NCBI RefSeq assembly: GCF_020554845.1
Contig: NZ_JAJCIA010000018.1
Span: 19,622 to 83,621 of the forward strand
Length of the DNA stretch: 64,000 nucleotides
Origin: Blautia faecis
GTDB lineage: Bacteria; Bacillota; Clostridia; Lachnospirales; Lachnospiraceae
Direction: 5' to 3'
Part shown: positions 1 through 8,223 of the stretch, piece after piece
Layout: every line of letters begins with the position of its first letter
How positions within the stretch are numbered: position 1 is the first letter of the stretch
The notes under the pieces: generated by a model
Databases searched by the model: none
Told to the model about the DNA's origin: nothing
What the model saw: only the letters and a program-made list of their open reading frames with translations
Position numbers and translations under genes: made by a program

Positions 1-136
1 TGGTATCTCCGTTGATCTCGCCTGTTGCAGGATTTACCGGGATCTGTCCAGATGTAAATAATACTCCATTTAAAATCATTGCCTGGGAGTATGGTCCGAT
101 TGCTGCTGGTGCCTTATCTGTATAAACTACTTTCAT
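1..136 (-). CDS. ridA: RidA family enamine/imine deaminase (partial, 3' end outside window)
   Basis: The visible N-terminal 45 residues begin MKVVYTDKAPAAIGPYSQA and continue into the LFTSGQIPVNPATGEI segment, which is the classic start of the RidA/YjgF/UK114 family. These small cytosolic trimers hydrolyse reactive enamine/imine intermediates such as 2-aminoacrylate made by PLP enzymes. The ATG at 134-136 has an AGGAGA ribosome site 10 bases upstream. The gene runs off the left edge, so the catalytic arginine and C-terminus cannot be checked. It has its own promoter (175-203) and follows the wall-anchored serine hydrolase. Confidence 0.93.
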   Translation of the reverse strand, partial: MKVVYTDKAPAAIGPYSQAMILNGVLFTSGQIPVNPATGEINGDT

Positions 137-174
137 GGTGTAAATCTCCTTTCATTTTTTCTTTTATTGTCTTC

Positions 175-203
175 ATGCTATCGCAAAATTTTATTAGTGT
201 CAA
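175..203 (-). promoter_or_regulatory. Sigma-A-type promoter of ridA
   Basis: Read on the minus strand there is a perfect TTGACA (-35, 198-203), a 17-base spacer and TAGCAT (-10, 175-180). This lies just downstream of the family B repeat fragment and about 40 bases before the ridA start. Confidence 0.7.
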
Positions 204-234
204 GCAATTTTTTTGTACAAGTCTGGAAAGGATT

Positions 235-269
235 CTGTTTTGCAGAAAGCCTTTTTCAAATACGCTCTA
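235..269 (-). repeat. Family B palindromic repeat, half copy
   Basis: The bases TTTTGCAGAAAGCCTTTT followed by TCAAATACGCTCTA match the right half of the copy at 25002-25075. The terminal GCTCTA overlaps the TAG stop codon of the upstream serine hydrolase gene (267-269). The left half is degenerate or missing. Confidence 0.65.
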
Positions 270-1769
270 ATTCAAATAATAATAAGCCATCGCTGAAATC
301 CTCTGAATATTGGAAACAGCATCTGCTTCCTTTCCTGCATTCTCAGACATTACGCACAGAATATAATCCGTTCTAGCTCCATAGACAATTCCAATATCGT
401 GCTGGCTTTTATCATTTTCACCAGTTTTATTCGCTACCTGAACAGATTCCTTAAGCCCGCCAGGAATCTTTGTTCTGGTATCCTGGTTCAAAAGCAAAGA
501 CAGCATCTGGTCAGAATCCTCCGGACTTACACATTCTCTTCGGTAAATCTTCTCCAGCAGAGTGCCGCAATCCTCCACAGAAGTCATATTACTGCTTCCA
601 AGCCCTTCCGGATCTGTATTCGAAGGCGCAAGCGTATGAAGCACAGCTGTTTCTTTATAGCCCTGTTCCCTGAGATACCGGTTAATTACACGTGCACCTG
701 CATTGAATTGATTGGAGGCAGTCTGAAGCCTTACCATTTCATTAAAAGACTCATTGTCACTGTAGGTTACCATATTCTCCATAAGCCGAAACAGCTTGTC
801 TGTCACAGTCTGACTAGCTGGATCTGCTTTCAGAAGCATCCCCTCAACCATCCTGATTTTTTCCATATTTTCATAACTTGCAGCCATTGTAAATGCTTTT
901 ATCAGACTTGCGGAAGACATGGCTTTATCATTGATGGAGAACTTCTCTCCGTTCTTTAGATCTTTCACATAGACGCTCCAGTCCCCTTCCAGTTTTTCCG
1001 TAAATTCCTTCACAGCTTTCTTCAGATTTTTGATTCCCGGATCCGTCAGTTCTTTAATGCAGCCATCTTTTTGGATTGTCAAGCCCTCTGGTGTAGTACC
1101 AGCTTCTTCCACTAATACGCCGCTTGATTCATCAAAATAATAATACCCGGAAAATCTCTTTTCTCCCACATTCATTTCCTGAATATAATAAATACCGCCT
1201 TCCTGACACACTTTTCCATTTCTGTCAACGTAATACCCGCCATCTAGTTTTATCTGTCCAATCTCTTCTTTTAGAATACAAACTCTTCCAGTACCAGAAA
1301 GCCTTCCAAGGTTATTTACCACATAAATCCCCGAAGTCCATCCTGCTTCCACAGTTCCATCTTCTGCTTTCGGGAGTGCTTCCTGTGAAATGGCTGTAAG
1401 ATGTGCTTCAGAAGCTTTAAATTTTCCTGTCTCGTCGTGATAATAATATCCATTAAACACTGTTCCATCTACAACAAAATGGTCGAAATAATGTATTGCC
1501 TGAGTGCAGTCTCCTGAACCGTCTTCATTCAGACAGTAAAATCCGTCACTTTTCAACATATATTTGCCATCACTATTAGGAATAGGAAGTATCTTAGCTG
1601 CCTCTGTAACAGATGACAGGCTGCCGCCACTTTCTGATTCCGCTAATACAGTAAGAACTTCAGGCTTCCATAACAGGAGCCCGCTGTTGCTGCACCAAAA
1701 TGCTGCCCCCAAAAGGACTGCCATTCCAGCTGCTTTATACAGCCATCTGGTTTTTTTGCCTTTTTTCAT
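267..1769 (-). CDS. Membrane-anchored class A beta-lactamase-like serine hydrolase with wall-repeat-like N-terminal region
   Basis: 500 residues. A basic N-terminus and one hydrophobic segment (about 11-34) suggest a signal anchor. Residues 65-240 contain aromatic/glycine repeats of the type GYYYHDETGKF, GGYYVDRNGKV and SGYYYFDESSGV, resembling cell-wall/choline-binding repeats. The C-terminal half carries the class A beta-lactamase triad: SLIK (Ser288/Lys291), SDN (337-339) and KTG (448-450). Such proteins act outside the cell on penicillin-like or peptidoglycan-related substrates; this architecture is more typical of a surface enzyme than of a secreted resistance beta-lactamase, and antibiotic resistance cannot be inferred. 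ATG at 1769 has AGGAGA at good distance. The TAG stop is inside a family B repeat end. Confidence 0.8.
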   Translation of the reverse strand: MKKGKKTRWLYKAAGMAVLLGAAFWCSNSGLLLWKPEVLTVLAESESGGSLSSVTEAAKILPIPNSDGKYMLKSDGFYCLNEDGSGDCTQAIHYFDHFVVDGTVFNGYYYHDETGKFKASEAHLTAISQEALPKAEDGTVEAGWTSGIYVVNNLGRLSGTGRVCILKEEIGQIKLDGGYYVDRNGKVCQEGGIYYIQEMNVGEKRFSGYYYFDESSGVLVEEAGTTPEGLTIQKDGCIKELTDPGIKNLKKAVKEFTEKLEGDWSVYVKDLKNGEKFSINDKAMSSASLIKAFTMAASYENMEKIRMVEGMLLKADPASQTVTDKLFRLMENMVTYSDNESFNEMVRLQTASNQFNAGARVINRYLREQGYKETAVLHTLAPSNTDPEGLGSSNMTSVEDCGTLLEKIYRRECVSPEDSDQMLSLLLNQDTRTKIPGGLKESVQVANKTGENDKSQHDIGIVYGARTDYILCVMSENAGKEADAVSNIQRISAMAYYYLN

Positions 1770-1854
1770 GTTATTCTCCTTTTAATAAGGGCAGTATAAC
1801 CTGTTTCTGCTTTGTATGCAACCTCTTTGTTTGCCATAACATTTTTACAGGCTC

Positions 1855-1914
1855 TGGAATGTGTTTGAAAAGACTTTCTGCAGGATGTACGTCACAATTT
1901 GCAAGAGATTTTGT
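1855..1914 (+). repeat. Family B palindromic repeat, partial copy
   Basis: Sequence TGTGTTTGAAAAGACTTTCT then GCAGGATGTACGTCACAATTTG is a clear match to the left half of the 62174-62337 copy. It covers the last codons and TGA stop (1892-1894) of the helicase gene, so the helicase C-terminal tail is encoded by the repeat. Confidence 0.7.
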
Positions 1915-4261
1915 CTGGAATACTCTCCCAAAATTTTTGCAGCTGTGCTTCCACATTTGACAATGTACATGTTTTCCTGTCATTCCACTCCACCGGAAAA
2001 AGATTGCTGTATTCTCTCTGCCGGAATCGTTCATCCAAAAGGAGAATAACACCATGATCCTCCCTTGTGCGGATTACTCTTCCAGCAGCCTGCAGAACCT
2101 TATTCATGCCAGGGTACCTATAGGCGTAATCAAATCCATTTTCCCCATTTTCTGTGTAAAAAGAACGAAGAATTTCCCTCTCATTTCCCAACTGGGGCAA
2201 TCCGGTTCCCACTAAAATGGCTCCAATCAGTTTTTCTCCCAGCAGATCGATTCCCTCTGAAAAAATACCGCCCATAATGCAAAAAGCTACCAGTGACTCC
2301 TGATCCTGTTCAAATTCCTGAAGAAACTCTTCTCTTTCCTGTTCCTTCATAGAGCTGTTCTGACAGATACACTTCACCCAGTTTACAGAAAATTCTTCTT
2401 CGTAGACTGCATAAACCTCTTCCAACATTTTGTAAGAAGGAAAAAATACCATATAATTTCCCTTGTGCTGCCATACCGTCCTCGCTATATATTCCGCAAT
2501 TTTGTGATATTCCTCATATCCCCTGCGGCTATATAAGGAACTTACATCGCCGGCATTTAAAATACAGCGGTTCTTCTGTGAAAACGGTGATTCCACATAG
2601 ATTCCATAATCGTCCTGCCTGTTGCTGAGCAATTTTCTGTAGTAGCTCATGGGCAGCAATGTAGCAGAAAAGAATACGGCACTGCGGCCTTTCTTCAGAT
2701 ATTCCCCCAGGTTCACTGCCGGATTTACACAGAACAGTTTCAGGCGAAACAGACCATCTTCTCCATTCTCAGCATAAACTACATAGTTCTCGTCTATCAG
2801 TTCTGCAATATTCAGAAAATTGCGAATATCAAAATAAAACTTTCTTACTTCATCTTCCAGTTCCACATCCTTATGTGCTTCCAGAAAAGCATCAAATTCT
2901 CCCTGAACCTTTAAAATCGTCATAGTTATGGAACCCGTGCCTGGGAGAACGATGTAATTTCCACAGTCCACCTGCAGTTCTTTCAGCTGTTTATCCAGCT
3001 TTCCAAGGGAGCGGTAAAGCCGGGGTGCTCTCTCCTTCATAGCTTTTCGAACCCGAACAGCATCTTCCCTGCAAATAGAAGCGCTGTACATCTCTCTTCC
3101 CCGTTCCGCCAGATTATGGGCTTCATCAATGAGAAAGATATAATCTCCACCTGCACCTTCCCCGAAAAAACGTTTCAAATGAACTGTAGGGTCAAACACA
3201 TAATTATAATCACAAATTACAGCGTCCACCCACAAAGACAGATCCAGACACATTTCAAAAGGACACACCTGCCATTTCTCGGCCTGCTCCCGGATAGTCT
3301 CCCTGTCATATCTGCTCTTCGTCGTCCACAGCTCATAGACAGCGTCATTGACCCTGTCAAAATGTCCCCTGGCGTAAGGACAATGTACCGGATCACACTT
3401 GGTTTCGTCCATAAAACACAGCTTCTCCTTGGCTGTAATGGTCACCACTTTGTATTTCATTCCCTTTTCCCGCAGCACCTCAAGAGCTTCCTGAGCCACT
3501 GTTCTTGTAATAGTCTTGGCTGTAAGATAAAAGATCGTCTCCCCTTTCCCTTCGCCAACAGCACGAACTGCCGGAAATATGGTAGACATGGTTTTTCCTA
3601 CGCCGGTAGGTGCCTGAATAAAAATCTGACGACTGGCTCCAATTGCATGGTAAACACTGCTCACCATCTTTCTCTGACCTTCTCTGTAGGGAAATGGAAA
3701 TTCCAGGCTCTGAAGAGAATGATTTCTCTCTTCCTTCCATTTTTTCTGATAACTGAGCCATTTATGATATTCATCCAGAAGTTTCTGGTACCATTCTTGC
3801 AGTTCCTCTATGGAGAGCACCTCCCGGAACCTTTTCACCACTTCTGTCTCCAGGTTGGCATATGTCATCTGGATTCCAATCTTCGACAAGCCTTCCTGAA
3901 CACCGTAAATATAACCATAACACATAGCCTGAGCCTTATGAACCTTCACAGGCTCTTCCATCTGTTCCACATTTCCATATATTCCCTTAATCTCATCGAT
4001 CCAGACAATCTCATCTTCTGTAAAAATTCCATCTGCACGCCCTTCCACCCGAATGTCCAGATCCTCATAGCTGTAATTCATCCGCAAAGCAACCTCTGCT
4101 CTGTAGTCTCCGCCCATTTGTTTCTGAAGCTTCCGATGCAGTCTGCTGCCCTTTAACATAGCATCTTTGTCTATAGTACCTCTTCGGTTATCAAGATCAC
4201 CACTCTGCAATATAAACTCCACAAGATTTCTTACTGATATTCGTGTTACCGGATTGTCCAT
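1892..4261 (-). CDS. ATP-dependent DNA helicase (DinG/Rad3/XPD type) with N-terminal Cas4-like PD-(D/E)XK nuclease domain
   Basis: About 789 residues. The N-terminal 170 residues hold a RecB/Cas4-type nuclease core (EGRADGI about residue 75, DEIKG about 90). The helicase part has Walker A APTGVGKT (about 217-224), a DEAH box (IDEAHNLAERG) and clustered cysteines (CDPVHC, CPFEMC) expected for the XPD-type iron-sulfur domain, then C-terminal superfamily 2 motifs (GIFSEGIDLLGE, QAAGRVIRT). It should unwind and cut damaged or branched DNA in the cytosol. The longer open frame begins with a TTG at 4300; the ATG at 4261 behind AGGCGG and the MDNPVTRISVRNLVEF start are preferred. It follows the radical-SAM repair pair by 90 bases. 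The last residues and stop come from a repeat. It is not next to any CRISPR locus. Confidence 0.88.
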   Translation of the reverse strand: MDNPVTRISVRNLVEFILQSGDLDNRRGTIDKDAMLKGSRLHRKLQKQMGGDYRAEVALRMNYSYEDLDIRVEGRADGIFTEDEIVWIDEIKGIYGNVEQMEEPVKVHKAQAMCYGYIYGVQEGLSKIGIQMTYANLETEVVKRFREVLSIEELQEWYQKLLDEYHKWLSYQKKWKEERNHSLQSLEFPFPYREGQRKMVSSVYHAIGASRQIFIQAPTGVGKTMSTIFPAVRAVGEGKGETIFYLTAKTITRTVAQEALEVLREKGMKYKVVTITAKEKLCFMDETKCDPVHCPYARGHFDRVNDAVYELWTTKSRYDRETIREQAEKWQVCPFEMCLDLSLWVDAVICDYNYVFDPTVHLKRFFGEGAGGDYIFLIDEAHNLAERGREMYSASICREDAVRVRKAMKERAPRLYRSLGKLDKQLKELQVDCGNYIVLPGTGSITMTILKVQGEFDAFLEAHKDVELEDEVRKFYFDIRNFLNIAELIDENYVVYAENGEDGLFRLKLFCVNPAVNLGEYLKKGRSAVFFSATLLPMSYYRKLLSNRQDDYGIYVESPFSQKNRCILNAGDVSSLYSRRGYEEYHKIAEYIARTVWQHKGNYMVFFPSYKMLEEVYAVYEEEFSVNWVKCICQNSSMKEQEREEFLQEFEQDQESLVAFCIMGGIFSEGIDLLGEKLIGAILVGTGLPQLGNEREILRSFYTENGENGFDYAYRYPGMNKVLQAAGRVIRTREDHGVILLLDERFRQREYSNLFPVEWNDRKTCTLSNVEAQLQKFWESIPDKISCKL

Positions 4262-4323
4262 TTCCAATTTACCGCCTTTTACTGGTCTGCTGCCTTCCAA
4301 ACAAAGATACCTTATCTGTAAGC

Positions 4324-4329
4324 ATTATA
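4324..4329 (-). promoter_or_regulatory. Possible extended -10 element for the helicase gene
   Basis: TGTTATAAT reads as an extended -10 (TG-N-TATAAT) about 60 bases before the helicase ATG. The -35 position is poor, so the gene may be served both by this and by read-through from the LexA-boxed promoter upstream. Confidence 0.4.
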
Positions 4330-4350
4330 ACACGAATTTTACTTATCGGC

Positions 4351-5130
4351 CTATCCTTTCATAGAAAACTCCGGCATATTACTCCGAAAATGCAAAGCAA
4401 GCATCTGCTTCTGAAGTTTCTCATTTCTCCTTGCTTCAATGGATATGCTGTCACAAAATGTCTGCCACAGTTCCTCGTACTCTCCCATATCCCCTACGGC
4501 GCTCCCTGGCACCTGTATACGCACCCCTTTTCTCATGACGCACTCCTTCCCTTTCTCATGGCACAACGCCTTCTGCCTCTTCTCATCGTAGATTACCCAG
4601 TTCTCATTGGGAAAACGATTGGAAAAATGAAGAGCCATAAGAGACAGGATATCATTCCCCGGCTGGATCTTCGCCAACAGAAATCTTCCGCTAATCTCTC
4701 TGAAACGGACAAACCCAAAATAGTGGTGATATTCCCTTTTCACACAGAGTGCCAGTTTCGCAACTCTGGATACATATGGATCTGCCAGTGCCTCCATCAC
4801 ACGTTTTTCACATCTGCCTCCCCCAAAAGCCCGGTGCAGCACATAATAAATGGCAGTTCCCCTGTCTTCATCTGCCGAAGCTGCCGCCAGACAAATCTGT
4901 TCGTAAACTTCACTTCCCAGTCTCATAAGAATCGTCCTCATAACCTTACCAGCCTTACTCTGATCCGTAACAATTTCCCGATAAGAAGTGAACAATTCCA
5001 TATTTACAGGAAAACTGGTCTGAATGCTCACTTTACAGCCGCCTGCACACTCTTTCCATCCATCATAGACAGCAGAAAAAATCCCCTCCATAGAATCCTC
5101 ACATACCAGGATTCTTTTCTCCTGATTCAT
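4351..5130 (-). CDS. TIGR03915-family putative DNA metabolism protein
   Basis: 259 residues, with no membrane segment or signal. The N-terminal ILVCEDSMEGIFSAVYDGW and the ALHFSNRFPNENWVIYDEKR segment match the TIGR03915 (DUF4130-containing) family. In many Firmicutes this family occurs only next to the radical-SAM TIGR03916 protein, and the same arrangement is seen here: its ATG overlaps the stop of that gene by 4 bases (ATGA), implying translational coupling. The biochemical role is unknown; a DNA repair role is inferred from the partner and from the LexA-type promoter of the operon. Confidence 0.85.
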   Translation of the reverse strand: MNQEKRILVCEDSMEGIFSAVYDGWKECAGGCKVSIQTSFPVNMELFTSYREIVTDQSKAGKVMRTILMRLGSEVYEQICLAAASADEDRGTAIYYVLHRAFGGGRCEKRVMEALADPYVSRVAKLALCVKREYHHYFGFVRFREISGRFLLAKIQPGNDILSLMALHFSNRFPNENWVIYDEKRQKALCHEKGKECVMRKGVRIQVPGSAVGDMGEYEELWQTFCDSISIEARRNEKLQKQMLALHFRSNMPEFSMKG

Positions 5131-6476
5131 ATAGCTCCCACCTTTCGCTCCACATGATTCTTCGTATTTCCTGTATACAGTCTTCTGCTCCCCATCTCAT
5201 CTCCAAAGAGGGATAATTGCTGAAATGCAGCTTCATTCCCACGCCTTCGGCAGTTCTCTTCAGATAGAAGATTACGGGTAATATAGGCTTCCTCTACCCT
5301 GGTATTGTACATCATGCGGCCATTACAGGTAATAAAATATAAGGCACGCTTCAGAACCACACCAATCCTCTTCAGATCTGCAAAATCCAGGGAATGGGTT
5401 CTCCTGGCCCCAATGATTCTTCTGGCAGAGGTATAACCGATTCCCGGTACACGAAGAAGTTCATAATAATCTGCCTGATTGATCTCTACCGGAAAAAACT
5501 CCAGATGTGACACTGCCCAGTCTGCCTTGGGGTCCAGAAGAAGATTAAAATCCGGGTGTTTCTCCGAAAGCAGCTCTGAAGCCTGAAAACCATAAAACCG
5601 CATAAGCCAGTCTGCCTGATAAAGCCGGTGTTCTCGAAGAAGAGGCGGACCTGATAAGGACATAGGCAGATCCTTATCTTCATTTACGGCGACAAAAGCC
5701 GAATAAAAAACTCTTTTTAATGCAAAGTTCTTATACAAAGATTCTGCTACCGACACGATCTGATAATCGCTCTCCCCCATAGCTCCAATGATCATCTGGG
5801 TACTTTGACCGGCTGGTACAAACTTAGGTGCATGGCGGTACAGAACCAATTCCTCCTTATTCTGATCTCGCTGCTGCTGAATCTGCTTCATGGGGCGAAG
5901 AATGGTTTGCCTGCTCTTATGCGGTGCCAGTTTCCTAAGCCCGTCTGCAGTAGGAAGTTCCAGGTTCACGCTCATGCGATCTGCCAGATACCCAGCCCGG
6001 GCGATCAGTTCAGGAGCAGCACCTGGAATGGCTTTCAAATGAATATATCCCTGAAAATGATATTTATTACGAAGAAGGTTTACTGTACAAAGCAGTTCTT
6101 CCATAGTCCTGTCCGGACTTTCCTTTACTCCGGAACTTAAAAACAGTCCTTCAATATAGTTCCTCCTGTAAAATTCCATAGTCAGACGGCACACTTCTTC
6201 TGGGGTAAAACTGGTACGCACCACATCATTGGAGATTCTGTTTATACAATATTTACAGTCAAATACACATTCATTTGTATAAAGGATCTTCAAAAGACTG
6301 ATACATCTGCCATCCTGAGCAAAACTATGACAGATTCCGGCAGCAATGCTGTTTCCCATGCCCTTTCCATCTCCTTTTCGATCCACACCGCTGGATGTGC
6401 AAGCCACATCATATTTCGCGGCATCCGATAAAATCTCCAGCTTCCGCTTCAATGTCATTGATTCCTGAATAATCAT
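5127..6476 (-). CDS. TIGR03916-family radical SAM protein, putative DNA modification/repair
   Basis: 449 residues. The CVFDCKYC motif near residue 75 is the CxxxCxxC radical-SAM cluster site. A helix-hairpin-helix DNA-binding stretch (LLRVPGIGYTSARRIIGAR) lies near residue 340, followed by a small C-terminal tail. The family is annotated as a putative DNA modification/repair radical-SAM enzyme; the reaction is not established. ATG at 6476 has AAGGAGC 12 bases upstream; an in-frame ATG at 6458 is an alternative. It is first gene of a coupled operon with the TIGR03915 partner, and its promoter carries two LexA-type operators (6544-6582). Confidence 0.88.
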   Translation of the reverse strand: MIIQESMTLKRKLEILSDAAKYDVACTSSGVDRKGDGKGMGNSIAAGICHSFAQDGRCISLLKILYTNECVFDCKYCINRISNDVVRTSFTPEEVCRLTMEFYRRNYIEGLFLSSGVKESPDRTMEELLCTVNLLRNKYHFQGYIHLKAIPGAAPELIARAGYLADRMSVNLELPTADGLRKLAPHKSRQTILRPMKQIQQQRDQNKEELVLYRHAPKFVPAGQSTQMIIGAMGESDYQIVSVAESLYKNFALKRVFYSAFVAVNEDKDLPMSLSGPPLLREHRLYQADWLMRFYGFQASELLSEKHPDFNLLLDPKADWAVSHLEFFPVEINQADYYELLRVPGIGYTSARRIIGARRTHSLDFADLKRIGVVLKRALYFITCNGRMMYNTRVEEAYITRNLLSEENCRRRGNEAAFQQLSLFGDEMGSRRLYTGNTKNHVERKVGAI

Positions 6477-6543
6477 CCCGTAACAAAGCTCCTTTTATGT
6501 AATCTGTGTTTCGCATTCTTTATTATTTATTCTTCTCAAATTC

Positions 6544-6592
6544 AGAACGTTTGTTCTTGTTTTATTTTAGAACATGTGTTCTGTTTTGTCAA
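6544..6592 (-). promoter_or_regulatory. Promoter with two LexA (SOS) box candidates
   Basis: On the minus strand: TTGACA (-35, 6587-6592), 17-base spacer, TAAAAT (-10, 6564-6569). Two perfect-arm palindromes of the Firmicutes LexA type GAAC-N4-GTTC are present: AGAACACATGTTCT (6569-6582) fills the spacer, and AGAACAAACGTTCT (6544-6557) covers the predicted transcription start. LexA bound here would block the polymerase directly. Confidence 0.8.
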
Positions 6593-6627
6593 TATCATAA
6601 AACGGAACGAAATTTTTTCTATACAAA

Positions 6628-6680
6628 AAGAGCCATAAATCAAAGATTACTTCTAACACTCCCTTTGATTTACGGCTCTT
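6628..6680 (-). terminator. Rho-independent terminator downstream of lysC
   Basis: An 18-base stem (6628-6645 with 6663-6680, one wobble pair) and a 17-base loop are followed on the minus strand by TTTTT. It lies 150 bases after the lysC stop. I see no gene or known RNA in 6681-6830. Confidence 0.8.
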
Positions 6681-6830
6681 ATCTCATTCTTTTACTATTA
6701 AAGCTCCCGGACGACAGCCAGAAATGGTACATGCTTACATCAGCAAATTCCTGAATACCAGACGTTCTGAATGTATGAGCAGATTTTCATATATGTGAAT
6801 GCTGCCGACAGGCGACCTATCCACTCAATT

Positions 6831-8150
6831 TCAAATCTGAGTCAGCACAAAAATATCATAAATTGCTTTCACTGCATTTTCAAAATCACGGTTCTCCACG
6901 CCGATAATAATATTCAGCTCACTGGAGCCCTGGTCAATCATCTTGACGTTTACATTTGCATGTGCGAGGGCAGAGAAAATTCTTCCGGCTGTACCGCGGG
7001 TGGATTTCATTCCACGTCCTACAACTGCGATCAGGGCAAGGTCAGATTCCATTTCCACAAAATCCGGCTGAACCAGGCGATGGATTCCCGCAATTACCTG
7101 CTGCTCCTTTTCTTCAAACTCATCCTGGTGAACATATACTGTCATGGTATCAATACCGGATGGAACATGCTCAAAACTGATTCCCTGGTCTTCAAATACC
7201 TGAAGCACTTTTCTGCCAAATCCGATTTCACTGTTCATCATGGACTTCTCAATGTTGATAGAACAGAAACCTTTCTTTCCTGCAATACCGGTTATGGTAT
7301 ATTTCGGCTTACGGCAGGTACTCTCCACAATAAAAGTTCCCTTATCCTCCGGACGGTTGGTGTTGCGGATATTAATCGGAATTCCCTCTTTTCTTACAGG
7401 GAAAATAGCATCTTCATGAAGAACAGTAGCTCCCATGTAGGAAAGCTCACGAAGTTCACGGTATGTAATGGTCTCAATCACAGCCGGATTCTTTACAATT
7501 CTCGGGTCTGTTACAAGGAAACCGGACACATCAGTCCAGTTTTCATACATATCAGCCTTAATTGCCTTGGCAACCAGAGAACCAGTCACATCAGAACCAC
7601 CTCTGGAAAAAGTGGTCACAGTTCCATCGTCCTTTGCACCATAGAAGCCCGGCACAACTGCATTCTCACATTTGGAAAGACGCTTGTTCAGAAGTTTGTC
7701 TGTCTTCTCTGAATCCAGATTTCCGTTTTTATCAAAACGGATCACCTCTGCTGCATCCACAAATTCATAACCAAGATAAGCAGCCATTACTTTACCATTC
7801 AGATATTCTCCACGGGAAGCGGCGTAATCCCTGCCAATCTGTGCTTTAAAATTCTCTTTGATCAACTGGAAATCCTCTTCCATGGAAAGAGCAAGACCAA
7901 GCCCTTTAATAATCTCATAATAACGAGATTTGATTTCTTCTAAAACCTTTTCAAAATCACCGCCATTTGCAGCTGCGTCATAACAGCTGTAAAGAAGATC
8001 TGTTACCTTCGTGTCCCCGTCAAATCTCTTACCTGGTGCAGAAGGAACAACAAAACGTCTGCTCTCTTCACTTCTGATAATATCTCCGACTTTTTCAAAC
8101 TGCTCCGCATTTGCAAGGGAGCTTCCGCCAAACTTTACAACTTTTCTCAT
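6831..8150 (-). CDS. lysC: Aspartate kinase
   Basis: 439 residues. The N-terminal KVVKFGGSSLANAEQF is the aspartokinase nucleotide/aspartate-binding start, the middle has SRGGSDVTGSLVAKAI, and two C-terminal ACT regulatory domains are visible (for example VNVKMIDQGSSELNIIIG). It phosphorylates aspartate, the first step to lysine, threonine and methionine. The ATG at 8150 follows GAGGAG and matches the family start; the 71-residue longer open frame would overlap trmO and is not used. It has its own promoter. No lysine riboswitch was seen in the roughly 25-base leader, so control is probably allosteric through the ACT domains. Confidence 0.95.
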   Translation of the reverse strand: MRKVVKFGGSSLANAEQFEKVGDIIRSEESRRFVVPSAPGKRFDGDTKVTDLLYSCYDAAANGGDFEKVLEEIKSRYYEIIKGLGLALSMEEDFQLIKENFKAQIGRDYAASRGEYLNGKVMAAYLGYEFVDAAEVIRFDKNGNLDSEKTDKLLNKRLSKCENAVVPGFYGAKDDGTVTTFSRGGSDVTGSLVAKAIKADMYENWTDVSGFLVTDPRIVKNPAVIETITYRELRELSYMGATVLHEDAIFPVRKEGIPINIRNTNRPEDKGTFIVESTCRKPKYTITGIAGKKGFCSINIEKSMMNSEIGFGRKVLQVFEDQGISFEHVPSGIDTMTVYVHQDEFEEKEQQVIAGIHRLVQPDFVEMESDLALIAVVGRGMKSTRGTAGRIFSALAHANVNVKMIDQGSSELNIIIGVENRDFENAVKAIYDIFVLTQI

Positions 8151-8181
8151 AATCCTTATGCTCCTCAAAAACTTTTTCTCC

Positions 8182-8210
8182 ATTTTATGAAAAAATTCGA
8201 CTTTTTGCAA
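8182..8210 (-). promoter_or_regulatory. Promoter of lysC
   Basis: TTGCAA (8205-8210), 17-base spacer and TAAAAT (8182-8187) on the minus strand, giving a short leader before the lysC ATG. Confidence 0.6.
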
Positions 8211-8223
8211 GGGTTTTTTCGAT

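Noticed and set aside
267..1769. Serine hydrolase considered as an antibiotic-resistance beta-lactamase
   Set aside because: Membrane anchor and wall-type repeats at the N-terminus point to a surface enzyme; motifs alone do not show antibiotic hydrolysis.
3116..4156. A 346-residue open frame antisense to the helicase
   Set aside because: Same reason: low-complexity Phe/His/Leu-rich translation without motifs, fully covered by a real gene on the other strand.
1892..4261. Cas4-like domain considered as part of a CRISPR-Cas locus
   Set aside because: The domain is fused to a DinG/XPD-type helicase, and no cas genes or repeat arrays are present.
6681..6830. Gap after lysC considered for a small gene or riboswitch
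   Set aside because: No open frame with a ribosome site and no conserved RNA motif recognised; likely 3' untranslated region.
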